Of a stretch of DNA of 5,808 nt, positions 1 to 5,808 are shown piece after piece. Under the pieces are notes generated by a model that was not told where the DNA came from, made no database searches, and was given only the letters and a program-made list of their open reading frames with translations. Source of the stretch: Chloroflexota bacterium (GTDB lineage Bacteria > Chloroflexota > Anaerolineae > Anaerolineales > Villigracilaceae); the NCBI GenBank assembly GCA_021823555.1, contig JAKANW010000222.1, forward strand, positions 1 to 5,808, given 5' to 3'. The position numbers and the translations under genes were made by a program. Within the stretch, counting starts at the first letter, position 1, and each line of letters starts with the position of its first letter.

Positions 1-126
1 GCCATCAACCTGGTCGAAGAAGACGGAAAGCAATATGCCTTGTTCAGCGGCAGTCCCGATGACTGCATTGGCTGCGGCTCCTGCGAGACCTGCGAAGAGG
101 GCGCAGTTACGATCACCGAACTGTAG
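1..126 (+). CDS. 3' end of a gene ending in a ferredoxin-like [4Fe-4S] motif (5' truncated)
   Basis: Frame 1 is open from the window edge to a TAG at 124-126 and gives 41 residues, ending in a cysteine cluster CIGCGSCETCEEGAV followed by TITEL. A run of CxxCxxC followed closely by a fourth Cys and then x-x-GAV is the usual signature of a bacterial ferredoxin-type [4Fe-4S] binding loop, so the protein or its last domain probably carries an iron-sulfur cluster in the cytoplasm. The spacing is odd: the third and fourth cysteines are separated by two residues rather than the usual three, and the Pro that normally follows the last Cys is Glu. The gene lies 15 bases upstream of the CbiA-family gene on the same strand and is probably cotranscribed with it. 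It could be a small ferredoxin or the C-terminal extension of a larger enzyme of tetrapyrrole or redox metabolism. The parent family cannot be identified from this fragment. Confidence 0.7.
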   Translation, partial: AINLVEEDGKQYALFSGSPDDCIGCGSCETCEEGAVTITEL

Positions 127-141
127 CCGTAACCGCTTTCA

Positions 142-1557
142 ATGCCACAAGAGGTTCATCGCCTGGCTCGTTTGGTCATCGCCGCGCCGCAGGGACGCAG
201 TGGGAAAACAACGGTCACCCTAGGGCTGTGTGCGGCATTCAAAGCGCGCGGGCTAAACGTCCAGCCCTACAAAAAAGGTCCCGATTATATCGACCCCTCC
301 TGGTTGAGCGAAGCGGCGGGACGTCCCTGCCGTTCGCTCGACCCGTTTTTTTACGAACAACCGGATGCCCTGCGAGATGCATTTGTTCGTTCCGCCCGCC
401 AAGCGGATCTGAGTCTGATCGAGGGCAACCACGGCCTCTTTGATTCGTTTGACGAAACCGGCACCGGCAGCACGGCGGCCGTGGCACGCACGCTCGAAGC
501 GCCGATCCTGCTGGTGGTCAATGCCACGCGCGTGGGCCGCAGTGTGGCGGCCATTGTGCATGGATGTCAAACCTTCGAAGCGGGCACGAACATCGCTGGT
601 GTGATCCTCAACAACGTCGCTCAAGGGCGTCACGAAGCCCGGATGCGCGCCGCCATCGAGGATTATTGTCACATCCCCGTGGTGGGAGCCATCCCCCGCG
701 ACGAACGGTTAATCATCCCCGACCGTCACCTTGGTCTGGTCCCGCGCGGCGAGGAAGCGGCGCATCTTTCCGCCATTCCAACCTGCCAGCAGGCCATCGA
801 GCGTTACCTTGATTTGGACCTGGTTCTTCAGATCGCGGAAACAGCCTCGCCCCTTCCCGCTCCAGTTGAATCAGCAAACATTTCAATACACACAACAGAT
901 ACGCGTCCCACAATAGGGGTCATGCGTGACCGTGCCTTTACCTTCTACTACCCTGAAAACCTGGAGGCCCTCGAGGAGGCAGGCGCGGAATTGGTTTACG
1001 TCAACGCCCTGAGCGACCCGGCCCTGCCAAACTTGGATGCGCTCTACATCGGCGGCGGTTTCCCCGAAATCTTTATGGACGAACTCTCCGCCAATATGGG
1101 GATGCGCGCCTCGCTTCGCACAGCCATCGAAGGCGGGCTTCCCGTCTATGCCGAGTGCGGCGGGATGATGTACCTCGCGCGGCGCATCCTCTGGGGAGAA
1201 AAGTCCGCCGAGATGGTGGGCGCGCTGCCCTGCGAGATCGAGATGACGAACAAACCGCAAGGGCACGGCTACGTGGCGGGCCAGGTGAACGGCGAGAATC
1301 CTTTCTTTGCTAAAGGAATTAACCTGCGCGGACATGAATTCCACAATTCACACTTGCGCGCGGATGGCCAGGCGCTGAACACAGCCTACAGACTTTCACG
1401 CGGCACCGGTCTGGGTGAGGAACGGGATGGCATCGTAATTCACAATGTCTTGGCCTCCTACACTCATCTCCACGCTGGCGGCTGTGCGGACTGGGCCGCG
1501 AGCTTGGTCAAGCGCGCACGACTGTACCGCGCCTCGCGTTCGCCTTTGCCGGAATGA
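142..1557 (+). CDS. cbiA: Cobyrinate a,c-diamide synthase family amidase (CbiA/DsrN/CfbB type, glutamine-hydrolysing)
   Basis: Complete 471-residue protein, normal length for the family. These enzymes use ATP and glutamine-derived ammonia to amidate the a and c acetate side chains of a tetrapyrrole (cobyrinate, siroheme or Ni-sirohydrochlorin) in the cytoplasm. The N-terminal synthetase domain (about 10-230) has a deviant Walker A loop, QGRSGKTT at 17-24, then KKGPDYIDPSW at 44-54 and EGNHGLFD at 94-101. The C-terminal GATase_3 domain starts near 255 and shows RDRAFTFYYPENL, the YIGGGFPE turn, the nucleophile Cys339 in YAECGGMMYL, RGHEFHNS, and the likely catalytic His442/His444 in YTHLH. The KKGPDYID-x-x-W and EGNxGLFD forms look to me more like DsrN (siroheme amidase) and CfbB (F430 pathway) than classical CbiA, which usually has KVGPDYIDP followed by a His and EGxMGLxDG. 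This is from memory and the substrate is not settled. ATG142 was chosen because it gives the usual short leader before the P-loop. No clear Shine-Dalgarno sequence precedes it. hemA follows 7 bases after the stop. Confidence 0.9.
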   Translation: MPQEVHRLARLVIAAPQGRSGKTTVTLGLCAAFKARGLNVQPYKKGPDYIDPSWLSEAAGRPCRSLDPFFYEQPDALRDAFVRSARQADLSLIEGNHGLFDSFDETGTGSTAAVARTLEAPILLVVNATRVGRSVAAIVHGCQTFEAGTNIAGVILNNVAQGRHEARMRAAIEDYCHIPVVGAIPRDERLIIPDRHLGLVPRGEEAAHLSAIPTCQQAIERYLDLDLVLQIAETASPLPAPVESANISIHTTDTRPTIGVMRDRAFTFYYPENLEALEEAGAELVYVNALSDPALPNLDALYIGGGFPEIFMDELSANMGMRASLRTAIEGGLPVYAECGGMMYLARRILWGEKSAEMVGALPCEIEMTNKPQGHGYVAGQVNGENPFFAKGINLRGHEFHNSHLRADGQALNTAYRLSRGTGLGEERDGIVIHNVLASYTHLHAGGCADWAASLVKRARLYRASRSPLPE

Positions 1558-1564
1558 ACCTGCC

Positions 1565-2842
1565 ATGCAGCCCACATCGTATCCGCCCATTTTGATGATC
1601 GGCCTCAATCACAAGGTTGCGCCGGTGGAAGTGCGCGAGAGACTGGCATTTGGCCCAGAGCGCATCCCGCTGGCATTGACCGAATTGGCGGGACGCGGCG
1701 TCCGCGAAGCCGTTCTGCTTTCCACCTGCAACCGCACGGAGGTGTACGCCCAGGCAGATGACTTGGAACAGGTCGAAACGCGGGTACAGGGATTTTTAGC
1801 GCGGCGCGGCAGTCTGACCGTGGAGCAACTGCGGCGCATGGTGTACATCATGCGCGGGAAACAGGCCGCGCTTCACTTGATGCAGGTGGCGGCGGGATTG
1901 GATTCGCTGGTGCTCGGCGAAAATGAGATTCTCGGCCAGGTGCGCTCCGCCGCCGAGATGGCACAGTCCGCCGGGACGAGCGGGCCGATCCTTTCGGCAT
2001 TGTTCCGCTGCGCCATCCAATCTGGCAAGCGCGCCCGCAGTGAGACCGAAATTGGGCGGGCCGAAATCTCCGTGGCCGGTGTGGTGGTCGAATGGGCAAA
2101 GCAGGCCCTGGGGCCATTGACCGATCGTACCGCGTTGTTGATCGGGGCCGGCAAGATCAGCTCGATCACGGCGCGGGCGTTAGTCAAGGCGGGATTGCGC
2201 TGCATCATGGTTGCCAATCGCACGTTTGAACGCGCCCAAAAACTGGCGCAAGCCTTGCACGGCGTGGCGGTCCATTTCGATGCGCTGGAGGCTAGCCTGG
2301 CGCACGCAGACATCGTGATTTGCTCCACGGGCGCGCCGCATATCGTCCTCCACGCCGAGACGGTAACCCGGGCACAACAGGCCCGCAATGGGCGTCCGCT
2401 GCTGGTGGCCGACCTGGCCGTGCCGCGCGATGCCGACCCGCAGATCGCCGCTCTGCCCGGCGTGCACCTGACGAACATTGATGACCTGGAAGTGGTGGTG
2501 AAGACCTCCCACCCGCTGACCGCTGCGGCATGTCAGGCAGTGGAGGCGATCGCACAACAGGAGTTGGAAAATTTTTGCCGGTGGTGCGCGGCGCGGCGCT
2601 GTGCCTCCGTGATCCAGGCTTTACACGTGAAGGCTGAGAACATTTATCGTGACGAAGTGGAACAAACCCTGCGGCGCATGGGACCGCTGACGCCGCACCA
2701 ACAGACATTGGTGCAGGCTCTCGGCAAATCCATTGCGGGCAAGTTGCTGCACGAACCGACGGTCTGTCTGCGCGGCCTGCCGCCGGAGCAAGATATTTCG
2801 GCCTATATTGAAGTCGTTCAGGAACTTTACGGAATCCAATGA
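1565..2842 (+). CDS. hemA: Glutamyl-tRNA reductase (HemA)
   Basis: Complete 425-residue protein, usual length for the family. It reduces glutamyl-tRNA(Glu) with NADPH to glutamate-1-semialdehyde, the first committed step of C5-pathway tetrapyrrole synthesis, in the cytoplasm. The N-terminal catalytic domain begins ILMIGLNHKVAPVEVRERLAF and carries the nucleophile Cys55 in STCNRTEVY, plus the GENEILGQV block at 118-126. The NADPH-binding Rossmann domain has IGAGKISS at 193-200 and the NRT motif at 218-220. The C-terminal helical dimerisation domain runs from about 330. The frame is open upstream to an ATG at 1445, but that start would overlap the amidase gene by 113 bases and add 40 residues with no family resemblance, so ATG1565 is preferred; ATG1595 is a shorter alternative. 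The only ribosome-site candidate is a weak GGA at 1551-1553. A small oddity is Cys338, Cys341 and Cys346 close together at the start of the dimerisation domain. The TGA overlaps the start of the next gene. Confidence 0.96.
   Translation: MQPTSYPPILMIGLNHKVAPVEVRERLAFGPERIPLALTELAGRGVREAVLLSTCNRTEVYAQADDLEQVETRVQGFLARRGSLTVEQLRRMVYIMRGKQAALHLMQVAAGLDSLVLGENEILGQVRSAAEMAQSAGTSGPILSALFRCAIQSGKRARSETEIGRAEISVAGVVVEWAKQALGPLTDRTALLIGAGKISSITARALVKAGLRCIMVANRTFERAQKLAQALHGVAVHFDALEASLAHADIVICSTGAPHIVLHAETVTRAQQARNGRPLLVADLAVPRDADPQIAALPGVHLTNIDDLEVVVKTSHPLTAAACQAVEAIAQQELENFCRWCAARRCASVIQALHVKAENIYRDEVEQTLRRMGPLTPHQQTLVQALGKSIAGKLLHEPTVCLRGLPPEQDISAYIEVVQELYGIQ
2839..2842 (+). promoter_or_regulatory. 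ATGA stop/start overlap coupling hemA to the radical SAM gene
   Basis: The four bases ATGA hold the start codon of the radical SAM gene (2839-2841) and the TGA stop of hemA (2840-2842). Such overlaps normally mean that ribosomes finishing the first gene re-initiate on the second, so the two proteins are made from one mRNA in linked amounts. Only weak purine-rich sites lie upstream (CAGGAA at 2819-2824 and GGAA at 2831-2834), which fits reliance on coupling. Confidence 0.75.
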
Positions 2843-3966
2843 AACTCCCATCTCTCTCGAACATCGGCAATTTTTTTCCAAAACCACGCCCTCGCATGGA
2901 CGAAAAGAAAGCCCGTCCCTTCAAGGTGGTACAGATCGAGATCACCAGTCGTTGCGGCACAGGCTGTGTCTTCTGCCCACACGATGCACTGTCGCAGCGC
3001 TGGGTAGATGGCGACATCAGCCTCGACATGTATCGCAATTACATCGCACCCCACTTGGATCTTTTCGACCTGGTCTATTTGCAAGGGTGGGGTGAACCCA
3101 TGCTCCACTTAGGCCTGTGGGATATGTTGAGCATGGCCCAGCAAAAGGGATGCCGCACCGGCTTCACCACCAACGGAAGTTGGCTGTTGGACGCGCAAAA
3201 TCACAAACTGGTGGACATGGGCGTGGATATGATCTCCGTCTCCTTCGCCGGGACGGAGGCCGCCGTCCATGAATCTTTGCGTACCAATTCAAAATTCTCC
3301 GAACTGTGCCGAAACTTCGAGAGCCTGTCCAACCTGAAAAAGCAAACAGGAAGCACCAAGCCCTGGCTTGAACTGCACTTTCTGATGACGCGCACCAACC
3401 TGCCGGAATTCCCGGCCCTGGTGGAACTGGCCGCCTCGCTCGGCGCAGACGAAGTGGTGGCGACCAACCTGGCCTATTCTCCCAGCCCCGCGCTGGACAG
3501 CCAACACGTCTTTGGCAGCCCGCCGCTGGAAGCCGACCTCGCGGTCATCACACGCGCCAGGGAAGCCGCCCAGCGGCTCCACATTCCGCTGAGAGTCTAC
3601 CCGCTGCAGACCGAGCCGAACACCCTCGTCTGCGACGCAGACCCAGCCAACGCGGTCTACATCAACCACCGCGGAGATGTGACGCCCTGCGTTTATTTGG
3701 GGCTGACCGTGGAGGGACAAGTGCCGCGTTTTTACCAGGACCAGCCGCATCCATTCGATACGCTTTCTTTCGGCAATGTCCGCGATGGATTGCCGCAAGT
3801 GTTGGAGGGACGCGAACGAAGGCGTTTTATCGAGCCGATCAAACGCCGCAGCATGGGCAGCGGCCCGCTGGCGTTATTCACCTATATGGCCGGGCAGGAA
3901 AGCGGGGACGAATTACCGTCCCCCCCTGTGCCTTGCCAGTCATGCTATAAGATGCTGGGGATTTAG
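2839..3966 (+). CDS. Radical SAM protein with SPASM/twitch-like C-terminal cysteines; substrate unknown
   Basis: Complete 375-residue protein. The radical SAM motif CxxxCxxC is Cys39, Cys43 and Cys46 (RCGTGCVFCPH), which would hold the [4Fe-4S] cluster that cleaves S-adenosylmethionine. QGWGEP at 82-87 is the SAM-binding GGEP-like motif on the second strand, and TTNGSWL follows as in related enzymes. The C-terminal part holds Cys265-x13-Gly279-x4-Cys284, the opening signature of a SPASM domain, then an FGNV block and a final CxxC at Cys366 and Cys369. Four cysteines could bind one auxiliary Fe-S cluster, whereas a full SPASM domain has seven and binds two. SPASM enzymes mature peptides, modify sulfatases or act in cofactor synthesis; AhbC/AhbD and NirJ are tetrapyrrole-modifying relatives. 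Coupling to hemA makes a tetrapyrrole role possible, but the CxFCPH form is generic and no substrate can be assigned. Annotation as radical SAM is secure; the pathway is inference. Confidence 0.92.
   Translation: MKLPSLSNIGNFFPKPRPRMDEKKARPFKVVQIEITSRCGTGCVFCPHDALSQRWVDGDISLDMYRNYIAPHLDLFDLVYLQGWGEPMLHLGLWDMLSMAQQKGCRTGFTTNGSWLLDAQNHKLVDMGVDMISVSFAGTEAAVHESLRTNSKFSELCRNFESLSNLKKQTGSTKPWLELHFLMTRTNLPEFPALVELAASLGADEVVATNLAYSPSPALDSQHVFGSPPLEADLAVITRAREAAQRLHIPLRVYPLQTEPNTLVCDADPANAVYINHRGDVTPCVYLGLTVEGQVPRFYQDQPHPFDTLSFGNVRDGLPQVLEGRERRRFIEPIKRRSMGSGPLALFTYMAGQESGDELPSPPVPCQSCYKMLGI
3904..3923 (+). repeat. Short perfect inverted repeat inside the 3' end of the radical SAM gene
   Basis: The arms GGGGACG (3904-3910) and CGTCCCC (3917-3923) are exact reverse complements separated by six bases, and would form a 7-bp GC-rich hairpin in the mRNA. 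It lies within the codons for the linker between the FGNV/YMAGQ region and the terminal CxxC of the radical SAM protein, a stretch expected to vary in length. It has no U tract after it and it is in frame, so it is not a convincing terminator. It may be a chance feature or a copy of a small dispersed palindrome. Confidence 0.5.
3943..3951 (+). promoter_or_regulatory. Possible extended -10 element upstream of the P-type ATPase gene
   Basis: TGCTATAAG at 3943-3951 resembles an extended -10 box (TGN followed by TATAAT with one mismatch), about 50 bases before the ATPase start codon. No recognisable -35 box is found at the usual distance, where the sequence is C-rich. It overlaps coding sequence of the radical SAM gene. 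It could give the ATPase its own transcript, but one short motif in coding sequence is weak evidence. Confidence 0.2.
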
Positions 3967-3991
3967 TTGATGCACGGGCAACTTCTTAGCT

Positions 3992-3997
3992 GAGAGG
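3992..3997 (+). promoter_or_regulatory. Ribosome binding site of the P-type ATPase gene
   Basis: GAGAGG lies 6 bases before ATG4004, a good Shine-Dalgarno match at good spacing and the clearest one in the window. It settles the start of the ATPase. An earlier ATG at 3970 meets a TGA after seven codons and is not used. Confidence 0.7.
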
Positions 3998-4003
3998 CGT
4001 TCG

Positions 4004-5808
4004 ATGCAAACCAAAGATCAAACCAACCCAAATGTGCAAATCGAAACTGAAGCCTGGCACGCGCTGCCAGCGGATGAAGTGCTTCGCAATCTGGAAGTCC
4101 ACGAAGCCGGTCTCACTAGTGAGCAGGCGGCCTCCCGCTTGGCTCAGTATGGACCGAACCAACTCCAGGAAGCGCCGCGTCCCGGTTTTCTATCCATGCT
4201 ATGGGATCAACTGAATAATTTCGTGGTGATTCTGCTGATCGTCGCTTCGATTGTTTCGGCCTTCCTGGGCGATTATGTGGAAGCCGCGGCCATCATGGCG
4301 ATCGTCGTCCTGAACGCCGTGCTGGGCATCGTGCAGGAACAACGCGCCGAGCAGGCTCTGGCCGCTCTCAAACGCCTGGCCGCGCCCGACGCGCAAGTGC
4401 TGCGCGACGGTCACCGCCAATCGGTTCCCGCGCGTGACCTGGCGCCGGGTGACATCGTCTTTCTCGAAGCGGGGAACTACGTCCCGGCAGATATGCGCTT
4501 GTTGGAAGCGGTCAACCTGCGGGTGGAAGAGGCCTCGCTGACCGGCGAATCCCTGCCGGTGCAAAAGAACGCCGCCTCGGTTTTGGAAAAACATGTTCCG
4601 CTCGGTGACCGGAAAAACACCGCCTTTATGGGCACGCTGGTTTCCTATGGACGCGGACGCGGGGTGGTCGTCAATACTGGGATGCGCACCCAGTTGGGTC
4701 TGATCGCCACCATGCTCCAAACGGTGGAAACGGAGGAAACACCGCTCCAGCGCCGCCTCGACCAGTTGGGCAAGACCCTAAGCATTGCCTCCCTGATTCT
4801 GGTCGCAATCGTTTTTATCGTGGCATTGATCAACTACACCGACATCACCGGGCTGTTCAGTGAACCGTTAGGGTATCTCAAGGAATACGCCGGCGAGATC
4901 ACCGAGGTCTTCATTATCGCTGTCAGCCTGGCGATTGCCGCTGTGCCGGAGGGCTTGCCTGCCGTCGTGACCATCAGCCTGGCGCTCGGGATGCGCGAGA
5001 TGATTCGCCGTCACGCCCTGATCCGCAAATTGTCCTCGGTCGAGACGCTCGGCTCTGCCACCGTGATCTGTTCCGACAAGACTGGCACGCTCACCCAAAA
5101 TGAGATGACCGTCACCCGCCTATGGACCGATGGGCAATACATCGAAGTGACCGGCACGGGCTACGTCCCCAAGGGCGAATTCCTGGTGGACAAAAAACCA
5201 GTCAACATCACGCGCTATCCTGCTGCGTTGACCGCCCTTTGGCTGGGCGTGCTCAACAATGACGCCGAGATCGAGATCACCGGCGAAGCAGACAGTCAGC
5301 AGACATACCGTATCGTCGGCGACCCCACCGAGGGCGCGTTGTTAGTGGCCGCGGCCAAAGCGGGGGCGCTGCCGGTGGAGGTGAAGCAGGCCTACCCGCG
5401 CGAGAACGAGGTTCCCTTCGATTCGGAACGCAAGCGCATGGTCACCATCCACCAGGTGCGCCAGCCCTGCCCCGAAGATATTTCCCCATTCTATACAGAG
5501 GAGGCGCGCAATTGGCGCGTGGTTGCTGTCAAAGGCGCGCCCGACCTGGTGCTCGACCTGTGCACGCACTATCAAACCATGGATGATCGGGCTGTGCCAC
5601 TGATCGACATCCAACGCCAGCACATCCTAGCGGCCAACGACATGATGACGCAGGATGCACTGCGTGTGCTGGGCGTGGCCTACCGCGTCGAAAAGGACAG
5701 GCGCGACTTGACAGGGGATGTCCAAACAGACGAGTTAGAACACGACCTGGTCTTCGTCGGCCTGTTGGGCATGATCGACCCGGCCCGCGTCGAGGTTCAA
5801 CCCGCGTT
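4004..5808 (+). CDS. Type IIA (SERCA/PacL-like) cation-transporting P-type ATPase, 3' truncated by the window edge
   Basis: Open from ATG4004 to the right edge, about 601 codons of an expected 880-920. P-type ATPases pump cations across the membrane, cycling through an aspartyl phosphate. Seen in order: an N-terminal cation-ATPase domain (about 16-70); membrane helices M1 (73-88) and M2 (92-110); the actuator domain with TGES at 180-183; M3 (260-277); M4 (302-330) with PEGLP at 315-319; the phosphorylation site DKTGTLT with Asp358; and nucleotide-domain motifs GDPTEG (439-444), FDSERKRM (472-479) and KGAP (510-513). The sequence ends just after MIDPAR (590-595), before the TGD and GDGVND motifs and M5-M10. 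PEGLP with Glu316 matching the calcium-binding Glu309 of SERCA, and motif positions within about ten residues of SERCA's, point to subfamily IIA, so calcium export is the best guess. Mn, Na or Na/K specificity cannot be excluded because the M5-M6 ligands lie outside. It starts 37 bases after the radical SAM gene with no terminator between, so read-through is possible. Confidence 0.95.
   Translation, partial: MQTKDQTNPNVQIETEAWHALPADEVLRNLEVHEAGLTSEQAASRLAQYGPNQLQEAPRPGFLSMLWDQLNNFVVILLIVASIVSAFLGDYVEAAAIMAIVVLNAVLGIVQEQRAEQALAALKRLAAPDAQVLRDGHRQSVPARDLAPGDIVFLEAGNYVPADMRLLEAVNLRVEEASLTGESLPVQKNAASVLEKHVPLGDRKNTAFMGTLVSYGRGRGVVVNTGMRTQLGLIATMLQTVETEETPLQRRLDQLGKTLSIASLILVAIVFIVALINYTDITGLFSEPLGYLKEYAGEITEVFIIAVSLAIAAVPEGLPAVVTISLALGMREMIRRHALIRKLSSVETLGSATVICSDKTGTLTQNEMTVTRLWTDGQYIEVTGTGYVPKGEFLVDKKPVNITRYPAALTALWLGVLNNDAEIEITGEADSQQTYRIVGDPTEGALLVAAAKAGALPVEVKQAYPRENEVPFDSERKRMVTIHQVRQPCPEDISPFYTEEARNWRVVAVKGAPDLVLDLCTHYQTMDDRAVPLIDIQRQHILAANDMMTQDALRVLGVAYRVEKDRRDLTGDVQTDELEHDLVFVGLLGMIDPARVEVQPA

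Noticed and set aside
883..1344. 153-codon minus-strand open frame within the amidase gene
   Set aside because: Antisense to the conserved glutamine amidotransferase domain and with no recognisable domain of its own.
1445..1564. Upstream in-frame extension of hemA to ATG1445
   Set aside because: It would overlap the amidase gene by 113 bases, and the extra 40 residues do not resemble the GluTR N-terminus, whereas ATG1565 gives the expected start.
1873..2478. 201-codon minus-strand open frame within hemA
   Set aside because: Entirely antisense to the conserved HemA domains, with no protein-family features; a shadow frame.
2292..3038. 248-codon open frame on the minus strand across the hemA/radical SAM junction
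   Set aside because: It lies antisense to two well-supported genes, its translation is Arg/Pro/Ser-rich with no recognisable motif, and it is explained by GC-rich codon use on the plus strand.
3904..3923. Inverted repeat as a transcription terminator
   Set aside because: It has no following U tract and lies 40 bases inside the radical SAM coding sequence, before the conserved CxxC.
4032..4214. 60-codon plus-strand open frame near the start of the ATPase
   Set aside because: Out of frame with the ATPase, whose N-terminal domain reads continuously through the region from a good ribosome binding site.
4199..4720. 173-codon minus-strand open frame
   Set aside because: Antisense to the actuator domain and M1-M2 of the P-type ATPase, whose motifs are intact on the plus strand.

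Overview
The window is a compact stretch of bacterial chromosome with every recognisable gene on the + strand and very small gaps between genes. It is GC-rich with many G/C third codon positions. The mix of genes (a DsrN/CfbB-flavoured tetrapyrrole amidase, a GAGK-type glutamyl-tRNA reductase, a radical SAM/SPASM-like protein and a SERCA-type P-type ATPase), together with weak Shine-Dalgarno signals, fits an anaerobic or facultative bacterium. My best guess is Chloroflexota (Anaerolineae-like). That is inferred from general impression, not from a marker gene, and is held loosely.

Layout. Positions 1-126 are the 3' end of a gene whose product ends in a cysteine-rich, ferredoxin-like motif. After 15 bases comes a complete cobyrinate a,c-diamide synthase-family gene (142-1557), with an N-terminal P-loop synthetase domain and a C-terminal glutamine amidotransferase domain. 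After 7 bases comes a complete glutamyl-tRNA reductase gene, hemA (1565-2842). Its stop codon overlaps the start codon of a radical SAM protein gene (2839-3966) in an ATGA arrangement. After 37 bases, with a good ribosome binding site, a type IIA (SERCA/PacL-like) cation-transporting P-type ATPase begins (4004). It runs off the right edge after about 601 codons. No RNA gene, insertion sequence, CRISPR array or gene-free stretch longer than 37 bases was seen.

How the genes may work together. HemA makes glutamate-1-semialdehyde, the committed precursor of all tetrapyrroles in the C5 pathway. The CbiA-family enzyme amidates the a and c acetate side chains of a late corrinoid or sirohydrochlorin-type tetrapyrrole. 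Their adjacency marks a tetrapyrrole operon feeding cobamide, amidated siroheme or a related cofactor. The CbiA-family protein carries motif variants (KKGPDYID followed by a W, EGNxGLFD) that I associate from memory with the siroheme amidase DsrN and the Ni-sirohydrochlorin amidase CfbB rather than with classical CbiA. The radical SAM protein is translationally coupled to HemA, so it is a candidate tetrapyrrole- or peptide-modifying enzyme, but its substrate cannot be read from the sequence. The ATPase is probably an unrelated ion pump that follows in the same direction. The most interesting candidate here is the amidase-HemA-radical SAM trio. The rest looks like ordinary core metabolism.
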